Shown: positions 1-6,297 of the stretch, one piece after another
Layout: every line of letters begins with the position of its first letter
How positions within the stretch are numbered: the first letter of the stretch is position 1
Source: Novosphingobium sp.
GTDB taxonomy: Bacteria > Pseudomonadota > Alphaproteobacteria > Sphingomonadales > Sphingomonadaceae
NCBI GenBank assembly: GCA_020853995.1
Contig: JADYXV010000393.1
Coordinates: 1-9,997 of the forward strand
Reading direction: 5' to 3'
Length of the DNA stretch: 9,997 nucleotides
The notes under the pieces: generated by a model
Databases searched by the model: none
Told to the model about the DNA's origin: nothing
Seen by the model: the letters and a program-made list of their open reading frames with translations, nothing else
Made by a program: the position numbers and the translations under genes

Positions 1-866
1 AAAGCTACAATTCCTCGCCAATGGCCGTGCTGGGCCGCGATCTTACATGGCTGCTGCGCGATGGTGATCCGCGCTACGCCACGCCCAATCCGGCAGAACT
101 GGAAAAGGTAACCCCCGAAGGCTTCCGCGCCACATGGGAACCGCTGGTAGCGCAAGGCCCGATTGAAATTGATATGTTCGGTGATTTCAACCGCGAACAG
201 GCATTGGCAGCGCTCGAAAAAACCTTCGGCGCATTGCCCGCACGTACTGCCGCGCCAGCCTCTGACCTTGCGCCCAATATCCCCGCGCACAATGCAGAAC
301 CATTGGTCCTCACCCATCGCGGTGATCCATCACAGGCCGCTGCCGTCGTGGCTTGGCCCACCGGTGGCGGGCAGGCCGGTGTGCGCGAAAGCCGCCAGCT
401 TGAAATCCTCGCGCAGATTTTCAACAATCGCCTGTTTGATGCGATGCGCGAAAAGACCGGTGCCAGCTATGCCCCGCAAGTGGGGTCAAGCTGGCCGCTG
501 GACCTGCCATCGGGCGGGTACATTTCGGCCACGGTTCAATTGCGCCCGACCGATTTTGACACGTTCTATGCAGCGGCAGACAAAATCGCCGCAGATCTTG
601 CCGCCAACCCGCCCACAGCCGATGAAATTGGCCGCGTAACCGAACCGCTCAAGCAATTGATCACCCGCGCCAGCACAGGCAACGGCTTTTACATGTTCCA
701 GCTTGAAGGCGCGGCCAATGATCCGCGCAAAATCGCCGCTATCCGTACAATCCTCAATGATTACAGCCAGACCACGCCAGACCGGATGCAGGCCCTGGCT
801 ATGCGCTACCTGACCAGGGACAAGAGCTGGCGTTTGATGGTGGTGCCAGAAAAAGCCAGGCCCTGA
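1..866 (+). CDS. M16-family zinc peptidase-like protein, C-terminal part (5' end outside window)
   Basis: This is the 3' part of a gene whose start lies upstream of the window. The frame is open from base 3 (reading SYNSSP before the first internal Met at 21) to the TGA at 864-866, giving about 287 residues. The sequence has the look of the C-terminal, inactive half of an M16 (pitrilysin/insulinase, PqqL-like) protein: an alpha/beta segment with a GDFNREQALAALEKTFGALP stretch, a Pro/Ala-rich linker, then a last domain with FDAMREKTGASYAP, the Arg...Tyr pair typical of the M16 C-terminal domain that helps hold peptide substrate. The HxxEH zinc motif of the N-terminal half is not in the window, so catalytic activity cannot be judged. 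Members of this type in Gram-negatives are usually large, exported, periplasmic proteins; the export signal would also be upstream. It ends 75 bp before the aroG start and shows no functional link with it. The internal ATG at 21 is not the real start. Confidence 0.85.
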   Translation, partial: SYNSSPMAVLGRDLTWLLRDGDPRYATPNPAELEKVTPEGFRATWEPLVAQGPIEIDMFGDFNREQALAALEKTFGALPARTAAPASDLAPNIPAHNAEPLVLTHRGDPSQAAAVVAWPTGGGQAGVRESRQLEILAQIFNNRLFDAMREKTGASYAPQVGSSWPLDLPSGGYISATVQLRPTDFDTFYAAADKIAADLAANPPTADEIGRVTEPLKQLITRASTGNGFYMFQLEGAANDPRKIAAIRTILNDYSQTTPDRMQALAMRYLTRDKSWRLMVVPEKARP

Positions 867-887
867 TGCTGATGCGCAATGCTTTCT

Positions 888-916
888 TTGCAATTGTGGC
901 GCGCGCGGCTTATGGC
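888..916 (+). promoter_or_regulatory. Possible sigma70-type promoter for aroG
   Basis: TTGCAA at 888-893 and TATGGC at 911-916 are separated by 17 bp, a fair -35/-10 pair. Transcription would begin near 923, giving a short leader of about 20 nt before the preferred GTG start at 942. If right, the in-frame ATGs at 879 and 912 could not be used from this promoter. The -10 box is weak, and this is pattern matching only. Confidence 0.3.
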
Positions 917-941
917 GCGGACACTTGAAAGGATGGGTATT

Positions 942-2315
942 GTGGCACAGAACTGGACTGCGGATTCATGGCGCGGATGCGAAGGGCGGCATTTGCCGAC
1001 TTATCCGAACGCTGAAAAGCTGAACGAGGTCGAGCAGACCCTGACAAGCTTTCCGCCACTGGTCTTCGCGGGTGAAGCCCGCGCACTGAAAGCCGATCTG
1101 GCGCAAGTTGCTGCGGGCCAGGGCTTCTTGCTGCAGGGCGGCGATTGCGCTGAAAGCTTCGCCGAATTTCATCCCAACAACATCCGCGATACTTTCCGCG
1201 TGCTGTTGCAAATGGCGGTTGTTTTGACCTTCGCCAGCAAGCAGCCTGTCGTAAAAGTGGGCCGCATGGCGGGCCAGTTTGCCAAGCCGCGTTCATCGCC
1301 GGTTGAAACCATCGGCGGTGTTGAACTGCCAAGCTACCTTGGCGACAACATCAACGGCATTGATTTCACGCCCGAATCACGCATCCCCGATCCAGAACGC
1401 ATGCTGCGCGCCTACAGCCAGGCGGCTGCAACGCTAAACCTGCTGCGTGCCTTCGCCACCGGCGGTTATGCCAATTTGCGGCAGGTCCACCAGTGGACGC
1501 TCGATCACATCGGCAAAAGCCCTTGGGCCACAAAGTTCAGCGAAATGGCCGACAAGATCGGCGAATCGCTCGATTTCATGGAAGCCTGCGGGATCGATCC
1601 GCGCACCGTGCCCCAGCTTCAGGGCACCAGCTTCTACACCAGCCACGAAGCGCTGCTTCTGCAATATGAAGAGGCGATGACGCGGCAGGATTCGCTGACC
1701 GGTGAATGGTACGATACCAGCGCACACATGCTCTGGATCGGTGATCGCACCCGCTTTGAAGGTTCGGCACATGTCGAATACTTGCGCGGCGTGAACAATC
1801 CCATCGGCATGAAGTGCGGTCCGTCATTGACGCCAGACGCATTGCTCAAGATGCTCGATACGCTCAACCCCTCGCGCGAAGCGGGCCGGATGACGCTGAT
1901 CAGCCGCTTCGGTCATGACAAGGTCGAAGCAGGCCTTGCCCCGCTGGTCCGCGCGGTAAAACGCGAAGGTCATCCGGTGGTCTGGTCATGCGATCCGATG
2001 CACGGCAACGTGATCAAGGCCGACAATGGCTACAAGACGCGCCCGTTTGACCGCATCCTGACCGAGGTAAAGGGCTTTTTCGCGGTCCATCGCGCTGAAG
2101 GCACTCACGCGGGCGGCATCCACATTGAAATGACCGGCCGCGATGTGACCGAATGCACAGGCGGTGCCGTCGCCATCACGCAAGAAGGCCTCGCCGACCG
2201 CTACCACACCCACTGCGACCCCCGCCTCAACGCGGCGCAGTCCATCGAACTGGCCTTCCTCCTCGCCGAAGCCCTCAACGCCGAACGCGGCGTGGCAAAA
2301 GCCGAAGCAGCCTGA
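942..2315 (+). CDS. aroG: 3-deoxy-7-phosphoheptulonate (DAHP) synthase, class II
   Basis: This enzyme condenses phosphoenolpyruvate and erythrose 4-phosphate to DAHP, the first step of the shikimate pathway to aromatic amino acids, in the cytoplasm. The product is 457 aa, normal for the class II (plant/mycobacterial AroG) family. Visible signatures are GRMAGQFAKPRSS (109-121), GGYANLRQVHQW (174-185), IGMKCGPS, SRFGHDKV, SCDPMHGN and HIEMTGRDVTECTGG. The four expected metal ligands are Cys69 (in QGGDCAES), His354, Glu396 and Asp426; their spacing matches Cys87/His369/Glu411/Asp441 of the M. tuberculosis enzyme. I chose GTG 942 because the protein then begins MAQNWTADSWR, as family members do, and AAAGGA at 928-933 lies 8 nt upstream. 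In-frame ATGs at 879, 912 and 933 would add an arginine-rich leader unlike the family. It stands alone, with its own possible promoter and a hairpin just after the stop. The tail KAEAA is a typical variable end. Feedback regulation cannot be read from the sequence. Confidence 0.95.
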   Translation: MAQNWTADSWRGCEGRHLPTYPNAEKLNEVEQTLTSFPPLVFAGEARALKADLAQVAAGQGFLLQGGDCAESFAEFHPNNIRDTFRVLLQMAVVLTFASKQPVVKVGRMAGQFAKPRSSPVETIGGVELPSYLGDNINGIDFTPESRIPDPERMLRAYSQAAATLNLLRAFATGGYANLRQVHQWTLDHIGKSPWATKFSEMADKIGESLDFMEACGIDPRTVPQLQGTSFYTSHEALLLQYEEAMTRQDSLTGEWYDTSAHMLWIGDRTRFEGSAHVEYLRGVNNPIGMKCGPSLTPDALLKMLDTLNPSREAGRMTLISRFGHDKVEAGLAPLVRAVKREGHPVVWSCDPMHGNVIKADNGYKTRPFDRILTEVKGFFAVHRAEGTHAGGIHIEMTGRDVTECTGGAVAITQEGLADRYHTHCDPRLNAAQSIELAFLLAEALNAERGVAKAEAA

Positions 2316-2322
2316 ACTTCTT

Positions 2323-2371
2323 CCCCCCTCCCGTTTACGGGAGGGGCCGGGGGAGGGCTTGTTCTTCTTTT
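2323..2371 (+). terminator. GC-rich hairpin after aroG; terminator-like, probably a dispersed repeat
   Basis: The arms CCCCTCCCGT (2325-2334) and ACGGGAGGGG (2337-2346) pair perfectly over 10 bp around TT; in practice a slightly larger loop would form. A further G-rich segment, CCGGGGGAGGG (2347-2357), can pair with the same C-rich strand. A pyrimidine/T-rich run (2358-2371) follows on the plus strand, so it suits termination of aroG, which stops 9 nt before. On the opposite strand the hairpin is followed by purines, so it is a poor terminator for the converging RNase H-like gene ending at 2373. Elements of the form CCCTCCCG-loop-CGGGAGGG followed by a G-rich tail are familiar as dispersed intergenic repeats in many proteobacteria. 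Confidence 0.6.
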
Positions 2372-2372
2372 C

Positions 2373-2762
2373 CTACCGCTCGTGCCTTGCGGCCAAAGCA
2401 ATCCCCGCCAGATTCTGGTTCCGCTTGATCCAGCGAATTCTGGCAGGCCGACCTACGTCACAAAGCTCTGAAAAGCGCGCATAATGCGCCAATTCAGCAC
2501 CAAACCGACACCGAACGACACCATTCGCCCTCTCGATCACGGGCAAACTGTCGCCCACCATCTCGAAGTCGGCCAAACCCAGCTTCTGCGCCACTTCCAG
2601 CCCATGCAAAAGCGCCATCCACTCTGCATCACCATTCCCGCCGTGGCCCAGATCATCGCGGATGAAGACTTGCCCCCGCACAACGGCGGCAACTTCAATC
2701 GGGCCGGGGTTGGGGCGGCAGCCTCCGTCAAAGAACACCTTGGTCCGCCGGTCCTTCGTCAT
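2373..2762 (-). CDS. RNase H-like (RNase HI superfamily) protein
   Basis: A 129-aa protein with the RNase H fold signature. VFFDGGCRPNPGP (9-21) carries the first catalytic aspartate, Asp12; GDAEWMALLHGLEVA carries Glu47; and MVGDSLPVIERANG carries Asp71. These three acids would bind the two metal ions used to cut the RNA strand of RNA:DNA hybrids. The C-terminal segment WIKRNQNLAGIALAA (111-125) aligns with the WVPREQNxxADxLA region of related proteins, but the fourth acidic residue seems to be replaced (Ile121 or Gly120). The activity may therefore be weaker or altered, or this may be normal for the subfamily, often annotated 'reverse transcriptase-like' or 'RNase H family'. It begins at ATG 2762, only 3 bp after the alcohol dehydrogenase stop, so it is probably co-transcribed with the catabolic genes although it has no obvious role there. 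A separate cellular RNase HI gene may exist elsewhere. Confidence 0.75.
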   Translation of the reverse strand: MTKDRRTKVFFDGGCRPNPGPIEVAAVVRGQVFIRDDLGHGGNGDAEWMALLHGLEVAQKLGLADFEMVGDSLPVIERANGVVRCRFGAELAHYARFSELCDVGRPARIRWIKRNQNLAGIALAARHER

Positions 2763-2765
2763 AAG

Positions 2766-3854
2766 CTATTTGTCGAACACGATAACCGAGCGCGCGGAGT
2801 GGCCCTGTTTCATCTTTTCAAAGCCTTCGTTCACTTCTGAAAGCGGGATGCGTTCCGCAATGATGCTATCAAGATCAAGCAGACCACGCATGTAGAATTC
2901 CACCAGACGCGGCAGATCAACCGGGAAATGATTGCCCCCCATCAGCGCCCCTTGCAGCTTCTTGCCGGATAACAGGTCCAACGCAGATAGCCCGACTTTG
3001 TGGTCCAGCGGCATCATCCCCAGGATCGTAGCCGTCCCCCCGCGTCGCAGCGCTGCTACTGCCAGATCACCCGATGCCGGCCGGCCCACCGCCTCGATCG
3101 CATGATGCACACCACCCTTGGTCATTTCAACAATTTGCCCGGCAGCTTCAGGGCTTGCATCAATCGCATCAGTCGCGCCAAGTTTCATCGCCAGCGCGCG
3201 CTTTTCGGGCATCGGATCAACCGCGATGATCCGCCCCGCGCCCGCGATTTTCGCAGCGTTTACAGTGGCAAGGCCGACACCACCGCAACCCACCACAGCC
3301 ACCGTTTCGCCAGGAGTTACCTTGCAAGCGTTGAATATCGCGCCGGCACCGGTCGTCACCGCACAGCCGATAATCGCGGCACGATCGAGCGGCATATCCG
3401 GATTGATGGCCACACAGGCGTGTTCATGCACCAGCATCTGCTCGGCAAAGGCAGACAAGTTCAGCATCTGGTTGACCGCGCTCCCGTCGTTGGTGCGCGT
3501 CAGGCGCGGTGCATCGCCATCCCGGCGGCGGGTATCACCCCCAAGGCACAGCGCCATCCGGCCCGTCACGCAAAACTCGCAGTGTCCGCAGAACGCTGAA
3601 AGGCACGTCACCACCGCATCGCCCACTTTGATGGTGCGCACTTCCGATCCGATCGCCTCGACAATACCCGCAGCCTCATGCCCCGGTACGGCGGGCAAAG
3701 GGTGCGGGTATGCTCCATCAATGAAGTGCAGGTCTGAATGGCACAGCCCGCATGCAGCCGTGCGGATCAGCACTTCATGCGGGCCGGGAAGGGCCACTGT
3801 CAGGTCATGGATTTCCAGCGGTTGGCCGGGTTGGACAAGTACAGCAGCTTTCAT
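2766..3854 (-). CDS. Zinc-dependent alcohol dehydrogenase (MDR superfamily)
   Basis: A cytoplasmic NAD(P)-linked enzyme interconverting an alcohol and its aldehyde or ketone. The 362-aa length is usual for the family. Catalytic zinc ligands are visible as Cys38 (in GLCHSD), His59-Glu60 (PGHEAAG) and Cys164 (IIGCAVTTGAG). The structural zinc site is the four-cysteine lobe Cys89, Cys92, Cys95 and Cys103 (CGHCEFCVTGRMALC). The Rossmann motif is VVGCGGVGLA (187-196), and Asp213 after the second strand points to NAD rather than NADP. The segment between the structural lobe and the second half (105-135) resembles class III-type ADHs, but the glutathione-dependent formaldehyde activity is not supported specifically. 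The start at ATG 3854 has GAAGGAAG just upstream, and the gene lies 22 bp after the acyl-CoA dehydrogenase stop, so the two are in one operon. By context it oxidises an alcohol made or used in the same pathway; the substrate is unknown. Confidence 0.9.
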   Translation of the reverse strand: MKAAVLVQPGQPLEIHDLTVALPGPHEVLIRTAACGLCHSDLHFIDGAYPHPLPAVPGHEAAGIVEAIGSEVRTIKVGDAVVTCLSAFCGHCEFCVTGRMALCLGGDTRRRDGDAPRLTRTNDGSAVNQMLNLSAFAEQMLVHEHACVAINPDMPLDRAAIIGCAVTTGAGAIFNACKVTPGETVAVVGCGGVGLATVNAAKIAGAGRIIAVDPMPEKRALAMKLGATDAIDASPEAAGQIVEMTKGGVHHAIEAVGRPASGDLAVAALRRGGTATILGMMPLDHKVGLSALDLLSGKKLQGALMGGNHFPVDLPRLVEFYMRGLLDLDSIIAERIPLSEVNEGFEKMKQGHSARSVIVFDK

Positions 3855-3876
3855 CGGTCGCTTCCTTCAACTGCTA

Positions 3877-5169
3877 TCAGCGGGCAACACCAAGGTCACC
3901 GGAACTAAGGCCCCGATCACCTTGCAGCACATCGGAATGGCGCGCAAATTCGATGCGCGCGATTGACCGCGCATGGACTTCGTCAGGGCCGTCAGCAAGC
4001 CGCAGCGTCCGCATATGGGCATAAGCCAGTGCAAGGCCGAAGTCCTCGGAAACGCCGCCGCCGCCATGTGCCTGAATGGCATCATCCAGAATGCGCAGAG
4101 CCATGTTCGGGGCCTGCACCTTGATCATGGCGATTTCCAGCGCTGCCGCCTTGTTGCCAACTTTGTCCATCATGTCAGCGGCTTTGAGGCACAGCAGGCG
4201 CGTCATGTCGATGTCGATACGCGCGCGTGCAATGCGTTCTTCCCAAACCGATTGCTCTGACACGCGCTTGCCAAACGCCACGCGGCTTTGCAGGCGGCGC
4301 GCCATCTTGGCCAGCGCCTCTTCGGCTACGCCAATCGTGCGCATGCAGTGGTGAATGCGGCCCGGTCCCAGGCGCCCTTGCGCAATTTCGAACCCGCGTC
4401 CTTCGCCCAGCAACATGTTCGTCACCGGCACCCGCACATCAACGAGGTCAATTTCCATGTGGCCGTGGGGGGCATCATCATACCCGAATACGGGCAAATG
4501 GCGCAGAATGTTCACACCCGGCGCGTCCAGCGGCACCAGCACCATCGATTGCTGCTGATGGCGCTTTGCTTCAAAATCGGTCTTGCCCATCACGATGGCC
4601 ACTTTGCAACGCGGATCGCCCGCGCCCGAAGACCACCATTTGCGCCCGTTGATCACATATTCATCGCCCTCGCGCCGGATCGAGGTTTCGATGTTGTTCG
4701 CATCAGACGAGGCCACTTGCGGCTCGGTCATCAGGAAGGCTGACCGGATTTCGCCGTCCATCAGCGGGCGCAGCCACTGCTCTTTCTGCTCCGCGGTGCC
4801 ATAGCGGTGGAATACTTCCATGTTGCCGGTATCGGGCGCAGAGCAATTGAAAACCTCGCTTGCCCACGTGATGCGGCCCATTTCCTCGGCGCATAACGCA
4901 TATTCAAGGTTGGTGAGGCCGGGGCCTTCAAATTCGAACGTTTCATCCACATGATGATGGCCGCCATTGCGCGGCGGCATGAACAGGTTCCAGATGCCCT
5001 TCGCCTTGGCGCGGGCTTTCTCTTCTTCGATGGTCTGGATCACCTTCCAGCGATCGCCCGTGGCTTGTTCGGTCTTGTAGTCCTTTTCGCGCGGGCGAAT
5101 GTTGTCTTCGATGAACTGGCGGACACGATCACGCCAATATTTCTGGCGGTCGGTCGGTTCGAAATCCAT
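3877..5169 (-). CDS. Acyl-CoA dehydrogenase, ACAD10/11-like
   Basis: A 430-aa FAD flavoprotein of the acyl-CoA dehydrogenase fold, longer than the usual 380-390 because of an N-terminal extension (about 55-90, containing GGHHHVDETFEFEGPG). Conserved parts are LMTEPQVASSDANNI (146-160, flavin contact), VINGRKWWSSGAGDP, a helix with RTIGVAEEALAKMA, RVAFGKRVSEQ (296-306) and QAHGGGGVSED (367-377). Near the end, LADGPDEVH (391-399) replaces the YEGTxxI motif of medium-chain enzymes, so an aspartate (Asp393) sits where the catalytic glutamate is expected. This ADGPDEVH form is characteristic of the ACAD10/ACAD11 group. Human members and the bacterial levulinate enzyme LvaC are linked to handling 4-phosphorylated acyl-CoAs derived from 4-hydroxy acids; whether this protein does so is inference, since no kinase gene is in the window. 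AAGGAGAC precedes the ATG closely. It lies between an SDR and an alcohol dehydrogenase on the same strand. Confidence 0.9.
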   Translation of the reverse strand: MDFEPTDRQKYWRDRVRQFIEDNIRPREKDYKTEQATGDRWKVIQTIEEEKARAKAKGIWNLFMPPRNGGHHHVDETFEFEGPGLTNLEYALCAEEMGRITWASEVFNCSAPDTGNMEVFHRYGTAEQKEQWLRPLMDGEIRSAFLMTEPQVASSDANNIETSIRREGDEYVINGRKWWSSGAGDPRCKVAIVMGKTDFEAKRHQQQSMVLVPLDAPGVNILRHLPVFGYDDAPHGHMEIDLVDVRVPVTNMLLGEGRGFEIAQGRLGPGRIHHCMRTIGVAEEALAKMARRLQSRVAFGKRVSEQSVWEERIARARIDIDMTRLLCLKAADMMDKVGNKAAALEIAMIKVQAPNMALRILDDAIQAHGGGGVSEDFGLALAYAHMRTLRLADGPDEVHARSIARIEFARHSDVLQGDRGLSSGDLGVAR

Positions 5170-5269
5170 GTCTGTCTCCTTAGACGTGGCCCACGGTGAT
5201 CAGGCGGGCAATCGTGCAATGCGGGGCGAAATTAGGCGAACAGTCAGGCGGCGTCGTTGATGCAGATCA
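5170..5269. other. 100-bp spacer between SDR and ACAD10/11-like gene
   Basis: This gap is much wider than the other spacings in the minus-strand group (22 bp and 3 bp). I see the ribosome binding site AAGGAGAC of the downstream gene at its left end but no convincing hairpin, terminator or open reading frame. It could hold an internal promoter or merely be an untranslated linker. Confidence 0.4.
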
Positions 5270-6115
5270 TTACGCTTTGCCAGCGTCGGCCATCTTTTGC
5301 AGCGTGTCGAACAGGCCGGGTGTTTCGGGATACCAACTGTGGCGCGGGCCAATGGTGATGCCGCCATCAACCAGCAACGACGTTCCGGTGATGAAGCTTG
5401 CGGCCTCACTGGCAAGGAACAACACGGCCTGTGCAATGTCGTCGGCTTGTCCGCCGCGCGCAACCGGCTGGGCCTGTGTGGACATCGCCGCGATTGCACC
5501 TTTGGCCTGAAGCTCAAGCTCTTCGGGCATGCCCAGTGCGCTGGTGAAGATGTTGGTGTTGATAAAGCCGGGCTGCACTGCATTCACGCGGATCTGATGC
5601 CTGGCAAGATCAGCAGCGGCGGTCTTGGTAAGGTGCAATACACCTGCCTTGGCCACGGCATAAGCGGTGGGGGAATAACCCGGCCCGATGGCGGCAACGC
5701 TGGATGTATTGACGAACGATGCGCCCTTGCGTCCGATCATGTGCGGCACGGCATAGCGAATGCCGAACGCAACCGAGCGCAGCAGCAAATCCATCGTACG
5801 GTCCCAGCCTTCCGGCTCGATCTCGTCAATGGTTGCCCGATCACCGCCTGCGCCGGCATTGTTGAACACGCAATCGATGCCGCCTGTTTCGCCCGCCGCG
5901 CGGTCCATCAACGCCTTGATGTCTTCTGTTTTCGTCACATCGCAGCGCGCCGTAACGATGGTGCCGTTTGACGCCGCAGCCGTCGCGCAAAGGCCGTCTT
6001 CATCGATGTCAGCGGCAAACACGGTTGCGCCTTCGCCCGAAAAGGCAAGCGCGGTGGCACGGCCAATGCCGGACGCTGCGCCGGTTACGACGATTGTTTT
6101 ACGCTCAAATCGCAA
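5270..6115 (-). CDS. Short-chain dehydrogenase/reductase (SDR), classical type
   Basis: A 281-aa NAD(P)-dependent oxidoreductase, likely acting on a secondary alcohol or ketone. Motifs are TGAASGIG (11-18, cofactor loop), AADID with Asp36 (favouring NAD), CDV (58-60), NNAG (85-88), NTSSV with Ser138/139, and the catalytic pair Tyr152-x3-Lys156, followed by VNAVQPGFINT and LLVDGG near the end. The usual catalytic-tetrad asparagine (in a VNLxG-like segment) appears to be Leu111 in MDLLLRSVAFG. A C-terminal tail of about 30 residues after LVDGG is longer than in many SDRs. The start is TTG (6115-6113), with GGGAGAG a few bases upstream; the next methionine is residue 70, past the cofactor motif, so TTG is the only sensible start. 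It is the first gene of the minus-strand group, 100 bp before the acyl-CoA dehydrogenase gene. The substrate is unknown. Confidence 0.88.
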   Translation of the reverse strand: MRFERKTIVVTGAASGIGRATALAFSGEGATVFAADIDEDGLCATAAASNGTIVTARCDVTKTEDIKALMDRAAGETGGIDCVFNNAGAGGDRATIDEIEPEGWDRTMDLLLRSVAFGIRYAVPHMIGRKGASFVNTSSVAAIGPGYSPTAYAVAKAGVLHLTKTAAADLARHQIRVNAVQPGFINTNIFTSALGMPEELELQAKGAIAAMSTQAQPVARGGQADDIAQAVLFLASEAASFITGTSLLVDGGITIGPRHSWYPETPGLFDTLQKMADAGKA

Positions 6116-6297
6116 AGGGTCTCTCCCAGACCGGATTATGGCCCCAGCTTAGGCCCGATCCGGCCGCCGTCAACGCTTGTCAGGTTTACGCTACGGCATG
6201 CTGGCTTGCCCGAAATGTCAGGAATCCTTCAAGATTCAGCACTTGCCAGAGCCTTGCGACTCGCCTTAACCTTGCGATTAAAGAGAGGAGCGCAAAT
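6116..6297. promoter_or_regulatory. Divergent promoter/operator region between the two catabolic gene groups
   Basis: This 182-bp non-coding stretch lies between the TTG start of the minus-strand SDR and the ATG of the plus-strand acyl-CoA dehydrogenase, so it must hold the promoters of both groups. For the minus strand, TTGACG (complement of 6168-6173) with TAAGCT 16 bp further is one candidate, and CATAAT (complement of 6135-6140) is a good isolated -10-like hexamer. Possible regulator sites are an imperfect palindrome GAATCCTTCAAGATTC (6222-6237), a direct repeat TGTCAGG (6178-6184 and 6216-6222, 38 bp apart) and a direct repeat CCTTGCGA (6252-6259 and 6270-6277, 18 bp apart). No regulator gene lies next to it. 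Which of these matter is not decidable by eye. Confidence 0.55.

Noticed and set aside
2373..2762. Reverse transcriptase/retron-associated RNase H
   Set aside because: Only the RNase H fold is present; no reverse transcriptase palm motif (YADD-like) or structured ncRNA is nearby, so a retron is not supported.
3000..3966. Plus-strand open frames of 199 and 282 codons opposite the alcohol dehydrogenase
   Set aside because: They overlap a gene with intact catalytic and structural zinc motifs and show only low-complexity composition themselves.
6254..6282. TTGCGA with ATTAAA 17 bp away as a promoter for the plus operon
   Set aside because: The spacing is right, but transcription would start on top of the ribosome binding site, leaving almost no leader; the -10 match is poor.
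5968..6297. A 110-codon N-terminal extension of the plus-strand acyl-CoA dehydrogenase
   Set aside because: The frame is open, but its first part is antisense to the SDR gene and is arginine-rich; the ATG at 6298 has a strong AGAGGAG site and gives the normal family N-terminus.
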